Of a DNA stretch of 64,000 nucleotides, positions 48,321 to 60,482 are shown piece after piece. The stretch lies in assembly GCF_016802725.1 (NCBI RefSeq), contig NC_052668.1, positions 23,368,501 through 23,432,500 of the forward strand, given 5' to 3'. The translations under genes and the position numbers were made by a program. Within the stretch, counting starts at the first letter, position 1. Every line of letters begins with the position of its first letter. The notes under the pieces are model-generated. The model ran no database searches and had not been told where the DNA came from. It worked only from the letters and a program-made list of their open reading frames with translations. The DNA is from Solenopsis invicta (Eukaryota; Arthropoda; Insecta; Hymenoptera; Formicidae).

Positions 48321-48889
48321 CAGCTAAAGAGTTTCCTGCCGCGCAGCGCGACTCGTTTGACCGCGTAAAACTTCCCCGTATATGCGCGATACGGCCGTCG
48401 TTTATCCGATCGCCAAATGAGGCTACTTACGTCTACCGACTTTTTAAGCGAGGCACGAAAGATCGATGGCGGGATTAGCGATATATAATACACGCGGGCT
48501 AGCTATCAACCTTGCATCGCGATGCGATACGCGAATACCTTTTAATATTTTGCGGAACGGAATTTTGTACGTCTCAACCGATTGTGAGAGTTGAAAAACG
48601 ATCTTCCTGAATGGATACCAAGCCTCGAGACAGCTTTTAATTTTCTGCGTATTCTACCATCTTTCATTATCCATATAGCAAAATTTAAATTAAATGTTTC
48701 AATAATATATTCAATAATATTTAATTGTATTAGTAGTAACCAAACATACATAAAAAAAACAGTATCAAATATCAATATCAAATTATAACTAATACATTCT
48801 TTCCATCAATCATTGTTTCGTATATAAGCAAGAAATTATATGCTTGCTTATATGTATATGTAAATTAATCTTCTTTAAAAAAATTGATA

Positions 48890-49186
48890 ATTTCAAATTG
48901 CAATAAAATATTACAATATATTTTTATTTTAATATTATAATAGTTGTCTGAAATGCAGAATATGATTGTTATAATGATATTACATATTAAAAAATTCTCA
49001 TTCTTCATTTGAAAATATTATTTTCTATCCGATACTTTTTCCTCTCAATTCTTGAAAATTATTATTAAATAATGAGAATATATTTTTCTTGAAACTATAC
49101 AAAATTTCTTCATGTATGTAAATTATGTTTGTAAATCATTCTCTCATACATGTACAAGAATATAAAATCTTAAAAGTATTTGATAA
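48890..49186. repeat. R3 palindromic repeat, left part (host of inserted element)
   Basis: Matches 10480-10740 and, nearer the insertion, 13731-13779. Motifs are TGTACAAGAATATAAAATCTT and GATAATCTTAAAC. It resumes at 49591. Confidence 0.65.
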
Positions 49187-49194
49187 TCTTAAAC

Positions 49195-49590
49195 CGAGGG
49201 GGAATTCACAACCCAAAATTTTGTACACCAATGCCGATTTTTGGCATTGCTGTAAAACACTGCCGACATTTTTGTACACTGCCGACAATGCTTATTGTTA
49301 GTCAATGCCTACAATGCCGTCAATCCTATATTAAAATTAAGGCAATGCCATGCAATTATGAACACTACCGCGTGCCCATTATCATACGCCAATGCCTGCA
49401 CAAGAATTCTAAAGCTTTCCCGAAGTATTCAAAAATTTTTGTGCTCAACCCCATGATCGACTCTGAAGTGAGCTCACCACTCCCCAACCACTGACGACAA
49501 TGCCGTCAATATTATAGGTCACTGCTTACTTCTTTCGGCAGTCCACTGCCGAAATTTTGTACACCAATGCCGGCTGTGAATTTCCCCTCG
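49195..49590 (+). mobile_element. 396-bp non-autonomous DNA transposon, copy 1
   Basis: Ends CGAGGGGGAATTCACAACC and GGCTGTGAATTTCCCCTCG form terminal inverted repeats. An exact 8-bp duplication, TCTTAAAC, flanks it (49187-49194 and 49591-49598). The inside is rich in TGCCGACAATGC / AATGCCG-type repeats. It is almost identical to 59744-60147 in the opposite orientation. An 8-bp duplication fits hAT-like or P/Merlin-like elements, but the CGAGGGG end is not a type I can name. The conserved 76-codon frame inside is probably a by-product of recent copying. Confidence 0.88.
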
Positions 49591-49760
49591 TCTTAAACAG
49601 ACGTAACTTGCTTATGAAGAAATTTGTTACATCAAGAATTTTGTTTTATTTTTTATCTGTTTAAGATTATCAAATCCAATCAAGATTTTATATTCTTTCA
49701 TATGTACAAGACAATGTTGATTTGATACCAATTTTTTCTCTATGTAGCGCAACGTAATCT
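49591..49760. repeat. R3 palindromic repeat, right part
   Basis: It continues the host repeat after the insertion: TAACTTGCTTATGAAGAAAT, then the mirrored arm CTGTTTAAGATTATCAAAT and AAGATTTTATATTCTTTCATA. Confidence 0.65.
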
Positions 49761-49820
49761 CTTTTCAATAGTTAATTTAGAAAATAAGGATATTCGCGAA
49801 ACAAGAATGTTTTTTTTCTG

Positions 49821-49980
49821 TGTAGTAATAGTCGATTACTAAACCTGTTGATTACCAAACGATTATTAGATATTGCTAAATATGTGGTTATATTACCCGA
49901 ACATTTAATTGAAATCATTTCAGCAAAGGTTAGTAACTATCATTTAGACTTGATTATTATTACCAAACTGTCTTTCAGTG
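49821..49980. mobile_element. P3 family fragment
   Basis: It shares CATTTAATTGAAATCATTTCA, GACTTGATTATTATTACC and the terminal CTTTCAGTG with 13244-13512 and 63471-63645. Confidence 0.5.
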
Positions 49981-49989
49981 CATGCTGCG

Positions 49990-51004
49990 ACTCTCGAAAC
50001 ATTTGCAGCGGCCCGTGTTTTTGTTGCGCTATAGCAACTCAACTAATCTCTTGACCGAGTAAAGTAGGTCTCTTCTAGCCGCGCATACGGTGCACACACG
50101 GTGCATCTACCTATAGATTCGAGCGCGGCATTCAAGCGCGGCTAGAGAGCCGAGCCTACTTCTGGCGTTATCGGTCGCGAAGGTTTCTCGCGCGAACCCG
50201 GAAGACGCGATCGATCGCGAGGAAGTCGCTCAACTCGAGAGAGGCAAAGTGCAATCGCACGAGCCTCCGATTTTGCAACGATTCCGATCCAGCATCGCAA
50301 TTGCTACTTCCCGACGGACTTCGGCCCGCTTTTCGAGAAATTATTAATGCCGCGGCCCCGAGGCTAAAACGTTTCCTGTCCGTCGAGAGTCTTTCTTCTC
50401 TCTCTCTCTCTCTCTCTCTCTCGTCCTCTCTCGGAAGCGGATCCCTTTCGAAAGCAATTCCGCTCTCCTCACGCTGATTTCAATATACAAATTTTTCTCT
50501 TTTTCGTTCTACTCTGCAGCGCCGCCGTAATTAGACCGCCGAGTGATACGCACTTAAAGTAAAAGCACGAATAATTTTGCGATAAAACTTTACTGCCGCG
50601 GAATATTGCTCCGCAATTCCTAGATTAACGGTCGTGTTATTAATGCGGTCGAGAAACGCTCTTTATACTACTCGACGTTACGTGTTAGGTACGGCCCACC
50701 GCGCGCGTCTATTAACGTTTTAGAGCAATCGTTCCTCGCTGGAATGTTTGGTCTACAGCGATACGAATGAGTAATGACACATCGCGATACCTTTACTGCC
50801 CGTCTTTAAAACGCGCGACGTGTGCGTTTCGCTTTTACTTCTAAACAACACGTTGCTACATGCAACAAACGACGAGGAAACCTGACGTTCCGAACAATTC
50901 CTTATCGAGGTTTAGTCATCCAGAGTTATTGGACGTGTTGTTGATTTTCTAAACCGCGAGTTTTCCCGGAAGACTACTACACGAGCGAAGATTATGAATG
51001 CAAT

Positions 51005-51006
<2 letters not shown>
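49990..51006. other. GC-rich non-coding region
   Basis: No gene recognised. It contains a (CT)n tract at about 50397-50423 and an inverted pair near 50080-50150: GTCTCTTCTAGCCGCGC, and GCGCGGCTAGAGAGCC. Confidence 0.4.

Positions 51007-51060
<54 letters not shown>
51007..51060. repeat. (TC)27 microsatellite
   Basis: A perfect 54-bp TC run, the longest pure dinucleotide tract in the window. Confidence 0.97.
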
Positions 51061-51063
<3 letters not shown>

Positions 51064-54000
51064 TTCCTTTCACGTGAAAATCGTTCAGTACGGTACTTGC
51101 GAAATTTGAAATGTAAATCGACGGGACGCATAATCGGGTAAACGCGCGTCTACGTGCAAAGTCGCGTTTTCCACGCTTTTCTCAGGCTTGAAATTACCCG
51201 AGATTTATTATGCACGGGACGTTAGTGCATGCCGTTTCGCGCACTTAGCATCTTGTTATTTGCTCCTAGCCCTTCTCTCATTTTTTTTTTCTTTACTTCC
51301 CTGTCGTAAACGTACTATTTTTCCATCTAAATTGAAAAACGTCTGTAAAGTTCGAGCTGCCGCGGCCGCTCGTTGTGGATTAGCATTCATCGATTCTGCT
51401 CGGGTGTTTCGTTCGAGCCGAACGATGATGACAAAAGGGAGAAGCGAGATTATGCACCGAGCGCGGCCATTACGCCGACAGCCTGTATACGATCGCGGTA
51501 ATAACAGTACATTAGCAGCGGGCTTATGCATTAGGCAGGACGATAATGAAGGAGGCGCATGCAAGAAGCGCGATACGAACAAGTCCTTTTTCGTAATCGG
51601 AACCGCTAAAATCCCGATAACTTAAGTCGCGCCCTCACGAATGTCGAAAACGGTCGAATTAATCGAATGCAATTGCCGCTTCTCTCGGCTCTGTCGGAGA
51701 TCCTAAATTAGGGCCTAAATTACAGCTGTATAAATTAGCGTCTCTGTTATTTTTCTTCAAATAAACTCGTATTCGATTAACGCGACTCGACGCGGCATAC
51801 TCGTGTTTAATTGCATGACCTATCTGCGGATGTTAAATGGCTGTGAATTTAAAATGAGCGCTCGACTCCGTTTTTTAATACAAAGTGCCCACCTTCTTAA
51901 TATAAAATGATTACCTGTAATTCTGTTACTTATCGAGCATCAGCGTATTATAAAATTAGAGAGAACGATAATGAGAGAGGGGAGGAAAAAAGAGAGAGAG
52001 AGAAACAAGAGAGGCAACTTTCTTAATTCCGTGCGGCGAATTTAGGGCGGGCGGGCGGCGATGAACGGAGAAAAAGTGTCGTCCTACTTGCATTTCTCCG
52101 AGAAAAGGAAAAAGGAGAAGCGAATCGCGCGATTTACCATGAAAAAAAAAAAACAGAAATACGAATATTATTTAATTTTATGCAACTCGCCTTTTTCGAG
52201 AAATACAAATAAGTTACATTAAAAAAAAGTTTTTTTTTTTTTATACAAATCGTTTCCTCGATTTAAATAAATATTACTTAGTATAAAATAATTTATTTTC
52301 AAACTTGGAAAATATTTTTTTTAATGAAGAAAATGATGTTAAAATAAATATCTTTGTTTGAAAATAATAAAAATCTTTTTCAATGTACGGTTCATTAAAA
52401 TTGCCGTTAATAAATTACGCTACTCTACTTGCGCTATTAAAATTTACGTTCGCGATATATTATATTGATATAATTACGCGTCATTGAATGCCGCGCCCTA
52501 ATTGTACGCTTAATTCAATAATTACGAAAGACATAACGCCGAGGGGGGTCCCGAGGGAAGATTTCCGTTTACGACGCCAACGCGGTCACGTCGCTGCCTG
52601 TGCGCACCATGAGAAATGTAGCGCATAATCGTTAACATGCCGTGGCGACCGCGCCATGCTATATTCGATGCATCATTGTCCCGTCCTGTGGGCGATCTCG
52701 GAATATATCTGCATATCGGTGACGCCAAAGTGCTTCTCTCTCGTCGGCCGCTCGACTGTATCTCTAAATTACGGTACAGCTTTTTAAGTGCAGACGCGCA
52801 ATGGAAAAGTTTTTTCAAGAGCGTATAATTTTCTTTAAACGGTTGTGGTTGTTTATCGATTATTACGAATGTACTCGCGTTGCCGTCGTCACTCGCGATG
52901 TATGCGCAACAGCCACCGCTAATTTGCTTACAGTGTATCGCACTTACGGGACTTACTCCGCGTGAGTAATAAGCAAGCAGCACCCTGTAGCACCGTGTAG
53001 CCGCAGCTACTTGCGGAACCACTTTGTATCAACATCAGCGGTAAGAGCATCGATCATCGAGCCCGACGATCGACGTGGCGAGCGTCAGTCGCGTCAACGT
53101 TTTGCCTCTTTCGTCCGGCAGGCAGGCGGATCCGCGTATCGGAAAAAGCACTTGATAATCGGTGACTCGCGGGTTTCGTTATCGTTCGGAGTCGCGCGAG
53201 AGGGTACTCATCCAGGAAAGCGGCGAAAAAGAAGAAAAAAAGAAGAAAAGCATCGGCGCGGCCGCTGGAATTACGCCGAGCGAGCGCGCAACGCGAGATT
53301 AGCACCGTGCAATTTAATGCAACAGCGTCGCGGTCAGCCTCAATGTATTTATAGGGTGATTCTGAAATTTTACCGTCAAAGCTCCGCAGATGAGTTTCTC
53401 TTTGCTTTGATTTATTCTTTTATCGAAAATGTTGAAACATCGAGATCTAAATTATGTGAGAGCGAGCCAGCTCGAGATTTTTAACGAATGAATTGAGCTT
53501 CGAAAGATAAAAATAAGTAGAGAAAATGCCGTCTAACTTCAAATTGACTTACTGTAACAGGATTCTAGACTTCACTGCAAACTGAAAGATTTATTTTTTT
53601 TTTTTAATTACAACCAAAACGTTTGATACACACATTACGATTGGCAATATAAAATATTTTACTCACGCCAAGCAAATTTATTATAGGCAAAGCAAAATTC
53701 ACAAATTTATTTAAATCGGAGCAACCAAATTATTTGCTTAATGTTTTTCATTAACAATTTAAAAATCGTTATTAACGTATTATTGGAGCTAAGTATTTCT
53801 AAAAATTTCGCAAATTTTCACCCTCATTTTGTTCGTTCAAAGAAACGGATTAATTAAAAATAAAAAAATTTATTTGCTTAATGAAGCAAAAGAGCTAGTT
53901 TTGTTAAAAACACAGTTTTTCAAAGTATTTATCTGCTTATCGCGCCTTGTTTTCGAATAAATAAAAAACTATGAAATGTGATAAATAAACAATTAAATAT

Positions 54001-57000
54001 TGTAACGTATTAATTGTTTAGTAAAATCAATTGATACTGATTATTTTACGTGTGATAGCAGAAGAAAATTGTTTATTTTTTATTTATTTAAATCCATTAT
54101 TTAACACAAAAATGATGATTTAGAGTAAGATATAAATCTATACTAAAAAAAAAAAGATTTGATAACTATTACTAAATTTATAATTCTACAGTGTTACTAT
54201 CACAAATATATTTTTCTTTAAAGCAAGACTTTTTTGTAACAGAAACTAAATAGAAAAACCAAATTTTTTGGTTGAGCCTATATTAATCAAATTCTTAGGT
54301 CTACCAAATTTTTATTACAATAAAATTATTTTTTTAGCGTGTACGAGAATTTAATTTAGCTATCGAGAGAATTCAATTACGAACAAGAGACACAAAGTAT
54401 TCGTCGAGACGCAAAAAGAAGCGTACTTTGGCGGCGCTTAATTTAACATCACTCTATACATAACGTATCTACGTATCTACGTACGCCGCTAAACAAACGG
54501 ACGAACGAACGAAGGTCTGCACTCCGTAAGTCATTATTAACTCGCGGATAATTATGCGGCGAGACGGAGGGGCGGATTTCCATCGAATGGACAGAGAGTG
54601 AACGGGAGAGGAGGAGAGGGAAGCAAGGATTCCGCGATCCACCATCCGGAGTGTGATGGTATTTAAATTGGCTTAGCGCACGCACACGCGTATCCGCATC
54701 GCCGTTCGTCCTTTGAGGAGCTCGCGCCGCGCGATTATCTCGGCCACTCTAGGCGGACAACCCTTGCAGCTCTCTGCACAAGGTCGTTATATCGAGGCGT
54801 AATATCGACATCGGATATATATTATAGCCGCGGTATCCCCGTACATTAATATCGACTTCAAGAAATAATCGATGTGCCTCGCGTTACATCCCTACGTATC
54901 ACTTACATATACTAAAAACTTGAACGTTGCGAAAATGAAACTCGAAAAACTTAATTGCACGTACAAAACGTGTGAGAATCGAGCTGATATTAAAGGCCCC
55001 GCGTCTTATAAATGTCACGCGTCAGACACGTCAGATGTCAAAGATAATGAAATACGCGATCGGTAAAATATACACTTGTGGGATTTACCGTGCTAATGAT
55101 GCTTGGAAGAGATCTGTACAAAATGTTAAAGAGTGAAAGGCACGCGGGTCTAAGCCGAACGAAAAAAGAAGAGAAGAGAAAGAATACGGTCACGTTAAAA
55201 ACAACCATAGTCGTCGTCTCGAGCGACTCGGAGCAGCAGCAGCAGCAGCCACAATTACGGGAAGCGGACGGCGTTCGTGGCTGCGATTTTTCTTCCCCAT
55301 TTCGTTTTACGCGCCTCGCGACGGTAATTTCCACGTATGGCGCGAGACTTCATGACCACGGCCGTTTCGTATTTGAGGGTAATGAAAGTGCCAGTGAAAG
55401 TTGCGGCTCGCAAGGCGAATTGCGAGAGACGACCGAATGCAAAATTTCTCTCTCGCTTTTGCGCCATTAGACTATGTATAGACACGACGCACCTCTAATC
55501 GCGCGTTACTCTCCGCGTCTGACTTGGGAACCGTCTCCGTTTTCACCGCGAGGGAGTTTTTCGACTCGCGGGGGCTCCGTTCTCGAGAGTGCTCTAAGAG
55601 TCGCTTATTATTTTAAACGCACATTCCCGAGAGGCGACTTCCTGGCTTCCACATAAATATCTCCGATTTTAGAAATTTACCAACGTCTCTTTCTCTTTCT
55701 CTTTCTCTGAATTCTCTGAATAATACACTTTCGTACGGCGAGAGTCGCTCGCGCAATTGCGCAATTGCGCGAACGTCGCCGGGCGAATTTCTCGATGTGC
55801 AACAATAATCCCAAGTAGAATAGACATTTTCCGGATGAATTACGGTCCGAGAAAGCGCAACTGCTCGCCCAATAATCGCGTGCATCGAGCTCAATTGAAT
55901 TTTACAGCGCGGCTCCCGTGTCTCCTAACGCTCGGCTCCTCTCGGTCGTCCCGTTCGAGACAAAGAGCGATCGATCGGCGAGCACCGCGTCGATCTCCGC
56001 GAGACGCCATCAAATCCCGCTGGAAAATAAACGAAAGCACGAAAGGATTGCGCGGCGCGTGTTAAAACCGGTGTACATCGTCGAACGGTGTTTCTTTCGG
56101 GGGAAGAGAACTACTTCATCCGTCCGTGCTTGAACGCGCAGTGTCTTCTGTGTCTCGGTTTCCACACACCGCCGCCGGCACAATTCTGGGATTCTTGTTA
56201 CGGCTCGTCTCTCGCCCGCGCGCTTCTCTACCTCCTCTCTCGAAATTTTTCCACCGGTTGACTTGTGTAACGGACCATTGTCCGCGTCATTGTCCTCGCT
56301 TTTGAACCGTGCGCGGACGGATGGCAGCGCGCGATGAACTCTCCTCGAGCGAGATTAATTTCACAGAGGATTTTTTTTTTATTTTGTTCGAACGATCTTT
56401 CGCCGTTTGATTCGCGCGGCGCGACGCGGCGATCCGGAGAAACGCTTACGGAAATTTCCTCGGGACGGCCTTGTGCACGCGCCAATGTCGACTTGAGCGT
56501 GCATTACGCGGGACACGCACGCGATAGCGATCGCTTCGTTAAACACCGGCCGACAAGTGCAATGCTATACACGCGGCAAACCGCGCGACGGGAAAAACTT
56601 CAATTTGCAAATTTTATATTTAATTTTTAATTAATCCGTCCATTTTTCATATCTCAGGTTTTAATGACACAGCAATGAAAATTCTTCGTTTTTATTTCTT
56701 ATCTAATTTTGTCCATTCGAGCGATTCGACGTTTCTCCGCATTCGTATATCTGAAATTGTTCACGAGATTAATAATCGTAACTGTTTTCACGTCGGATCG
56801 TTTATGGGATTCGCGAGACGGCGCGCTGCGCAAACGCTTTTGCTCCCGCTGCTTTTTGCACGAGAGCCTGGAAATGCCGCGATAGTCGCGTACACGCGCC
56901 ATTCGGAATTTTAGGTGCGTGAGAAAACTCACGCCGCGAGTGGAGCGAGAGGCTCCGCGCTGAAAGACGAAGAGGAACATTGCATAATTAAGGATTGCGA

Positions 57001-57339
57001 TGTCGGTTACGTCGCATCTGAACCCAGCCTCGTAGAAACGCCAGTCTCACCCCTTCTTCCTTCCCAGCCTCCTCCGATACTCTTACGCGCGTAATCGGCG
57101 TATAGGATGTATCAAAAAACAAAAATACAATGTTGGCACGAATCTAAAGTCAATTTTTCCCAATAAAACCACATCATTTATGAAGAGTCATTGCGTCAGC
57201 CAGTAAACAATTAAAGAATTCAGCCAGATCTAGTCGATGAACGACAAAGAATCAACTTAATTGAAGAATAATTACATGTTCAAATAAAAAATCAAATCTT
57301 AATCAAATCTCTGAAAATTAGATTAAAAAAATTATCGCA
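51061..57339. other. long region with no recognised gene
   Basis: GC-rich stretches (51100-51700, 52500-53480, 54500-57000) hold many overlapping frames of up to 166 codons on both strands, none with a recognisable domain or paired splice sites. AT-rich stretches at 52140-52480 and 53500-54360 contain poly-A/T and repeat-like sequence. A CAG run (about 55232-55248) and CTTTCT repeats (55686-55709) are minor simple repeats. Confidence 0.45.
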
Positions 57340-57480
57340 CCAACCAATGAAAAAATAAAAAATTGAGCAACAGATTAAACCAACAACAAATGATATTTTA
57401 ATCAAATCTGTGAAAATTAGATTAAAAAATCAATTAATTTGCAATTTATCAAAGACTCATTTTTTAAATATCTTTCTTAA
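57340..57480. repeat. R4 AT-rich dispersed repeat, copy 2
   Basis: Homologous to 13880-14060. Inside this region TAATCAAATCTCTGAAAATTA (about 57299-57319) recurs as TAATCAAATCTGTGAAAATTA (about 57399-57419), a local duplication with a period of about 100 bp. Confidence 0.55.
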
Positions 57481-59743
57481 AGTCCTTTACTGATGATTGT
57501 TCAGCTACTAGTACAGTAACTCCATACGATTTTGTTATTAAATTTCCATTAAAATAAATTTCACTTGAAGAACAAAAGATTCTTCCATTCAGCTATCTCG
57601 GATCAATTTGCTCCACTCTTTCGATCATTCTTAACTCGAATAATTAGCTCTCGTATTTTCACAGAAGACAAATCGTGTTCAAAGCAGCATGTGAATTTAA
57701 GATCGTTAAGATTAAAATATCACAAATTGTGAGACATCCTGTAGAAGTGCAGCACGCGGGCGGGCACCTATACTGCAGCTGATAGGCGCGTATCTGCGAT
57801 TATTTATCCGTAGGTTGAACAAATACCACGCCGCGCCGCGCGCGCCGTCATGGGAAAGGTCGCGGAAAAATCGCGGCTCGCGGCGCAGCGACGCATTAGT
57901 GGAATAGAAACGTCGTTATCTCGCGAGACGCGATGCAACCGCGCTGAGCCTCGCCGCGCGCGGCGCGCGTCGATAACACCTTCGATCGCGAAGCCGCTCG
58001 ACCGAATGGTATTTGCAGCCGAGAGAGCCAATTACTATAAGTTTACGATCGCGCCGGGCTACCTGTCAGCGAAAACTCGGTTAGCCCTTAACCCTTAGCC
58101 GCGCCGGACCCTTATCTTCCCCTGTCCGACCGCAATCCCATATTTTATTGACTCGGACCCTCTGTCCACTTGGAATTCTTAGCTAATTTAGACTAAGTGT
58201 CTCGACGTAGAAAAAAGGTCGTATTGATCGTTTTATCATTATTGGCGATTCAAATAAAGCCGATCTTGCACGTTAACTCGCGCCAATGAGATCAGTGGAA
58301 TCTTATTTTTTTTTATCAAAGATATTTTTTGTTCTTTTTAAAACAGACACAGTTGCAACAGAGTTGAATAAGTTAATATGTAGTTTTTAAATTTAAATTA
58401 AAGTTATGGCTAATAAAATTAATTTTGTTACGTTAAAAGTTACATGAACAAAAAATTAACTAGTTAAAAGTTACGTTAAAAATAAATTAATTTAAGTTTC
58501 CAAAGCAATTATTTGTATTAAATTAGAATTTCGTAATTTAAAATTAGATTACTCAAAACAATTATAATAAATGAACGACAAACAAATTTATAATAGCAAA
58601 GAAATATTGTATAATTTTTTCTTTTGCAGAGATAAATTTTTAATTTGAGAAGAAAAACAAAGTTTATGTATTTCAAAAATAATTGGTTAGTTAATTAAAT
58701 GATTTAAAACTGACTAAGTTAAAAGATATTAACTTTTCAACTTTATGATTTAACTTTGAGCTTTTTAACTAGTTATCATCCAACCCTGCGTTGCAAATGT
58801 TGAACATTAGTAACTTAGCATTTGTGAAGGGACGAGTCATCTTGAAAAAATGATCGTCGGGAAAGATCGACTCCAAGTTTTGTTTCAAATATCAAGTCTC
58901 CATTTATCTCGAGACACTCTCCGCTGCTGCGTACGTGTCACAATCACGCGAGCGAACCATTAGAGCACGCTCGCCCGTACGTGCCCGCGCGGCCGAGCCG
59001 TGCGAAAAATCTAATAATCGTCAGGGTAGAAAACGGGGTCGGCGAGCCCCAGGAGTCGCACGATCTGTTGAATTTACTGAAGCGAGGTGCAGCGTTTCCG
59101 AAGTAATCAGCGCCGCTAAAGGTCAGCTCGCGCCTCTCTCGGGTAGCCGTTTATGATCCACGACGACGTGCAAACAACCACGTGTTTCCCTTTGCGCTCG
59201 TGAAAGCAGGTGCGCTCGCGTGTGGCCCGCACTGCTTCCCTGCGATACCATAAAAAGCTATGATCGATCTATTTTCGTCCGCTCTACGCGATACGAAAGT
59301 TGTGTACGCCCGGTAAGAGGAAGAAATATATCTCAAGTTCATTCGCGGGAAAAAGTAGATGCAAAGGAAATCGACGAGTAAGATACTATTACTAGTCAAG
59401 ATACCGGTAATAACCGGAAATTTATACGAGATCAGTGAATGTTATCTCTCCATAATTTTTTTGAAATCAATGGTGTTTCGAATCATTTCTATCAAAGCAA
59501 AAAAAAATGATAAGCGATAAACTGTCGTGTCGCAATTCAAAAGCTAATGATAGCCGCGACATTAATTTCTCTATCGAAATACTTCCAACGTAACAATATT
59601 TCGCATACATGCACTGAAAAAAAGTTGTTTAATTGTAATTTGATTAAATTTTTCAACTTGATTGAGTTTCTTCAGTTCAAGTATTTATATATATTTAAAT
59701 ATACATATATATAATTAAGTTAAATATATAGAAATACTTGAAC
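57481..59743. other. non-coding region, no gene recognised
   Basis: The GC-rich block at 57730-58120 has compositional frames on both strands. AT-rich sequence at 58300-58790 has no recognised feature. The part at 59611-59743 (CACTGAAAAAAAGTTGTTTAA onward) is a truncated P2/P3-like repeat that was the target of the next element. Confidence 0.4.
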
Positions 59744-60147
59744 CGAGGGGAAATTCACAGCCGGCATTGGTGTACAAAATTTCGGCAGTGGACTGCCGAA
59801 AAAAGTAAGCAGTGATCTATAATATTGACGGCATTGTCATCAGTGGTTGGGGAGTGGTGAGCTCACTTCAGAGTCGGTTTTTCGATCATGGGGTTGAGCA
59901 CAAAAATTTTTGAATACTTCGGGAAAGCTTTAGAATTCTTGTGCAGGCATTGGCGTATGATAATGGGCACGCGGTAGTGTTCATAATTGCATGGCATTGC
60001 CTTAATTTTAATATAGAATTGACGGCATTGTAGGCATTGACTAACAATAAGCATTGTCGGCAGTGTACAAAAATGTCGGCAGTGTTTTACAGCAATGCCA
60101 AAAATCGGCATTGGTGTACAAAATTTTGGGTTGTGAATTCCCCCTCG
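59744..60147 (-). mobile_element. 404-bp non-autonomous DNA transposon, copy 2
   Basis: Same element as 49195-49590, inverted. Ends are CGAGGGGAAATTCACAGCC and GGGTTGTGAATTCCCCCTCG. It is flanked by an exact 8-bp duplication ACTTGAAC (59736-59743 and 60148-60155). Its target resembles that of copy 1 (xCTTxAAC), suggesting a loose target preference. The small length difference from copy 1 is due to short indels. Confidence 0.88.
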
Positions 60148-60168
60148 ACTTGAACTAAAGTTGAATTA

Positions 60169-60482
60169 TTCCTTTCAAGCCAAGATATATATATTCCACT
60201 CTGCAGTTTTTAATTAAAAACTGAATTTTTACACGGAGAAAGAAAGTTGTTGATTAAATTTTTTAACTCGGTCAAATTTTTACAGTATAAGTGTTTATGT
60301 ATTTGACCTAAATATGTAAAATACTTAAACTTTAGTTACGTCAAGTACATAAATATAATACTTAAACCGAAAAAGTTTGACTGAGTTAAAAAATTTAATC
60401 AACAACTTTCTTTCTCAGGATAAACATTTAGTTTTTAATTTAAAAAATGCAGAATAGAATAATATCTTGGCTTGAAAGGAAT
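60169..60482. mobile_element. P2 palindromic element, about 314 bp
   Basis: The outer arms ATTCCTTTCAAGCCAAGATAT and ATATCTTGGCTTGAAAGGAAT are inverted repeats. Inside, GAGAAAGAAAGTTGTTGATT plus AAATTTTTTAAC is mirrored by GTTAAAAAATTT plus AATCAACAACTTTCTTTCTC. It is therefore a palindrome within a palindrome. No coding capacity. Confidence 0.8.

Noticed and set aside
49180..49494. 104-codon frame repeated as an 82-codon frame at 59863-60111, apparently a conserved protein
   Set aside because: The similarity is explained by both lying in the same recently copied non-autonomous element. The frame has no transposase features.
52522..53484. Opposing 166- and 157-codon frames
   Set aside because: Overlapping or adjacent on opposite strands in CpG-rich DNA, with no domain and no splice structure.
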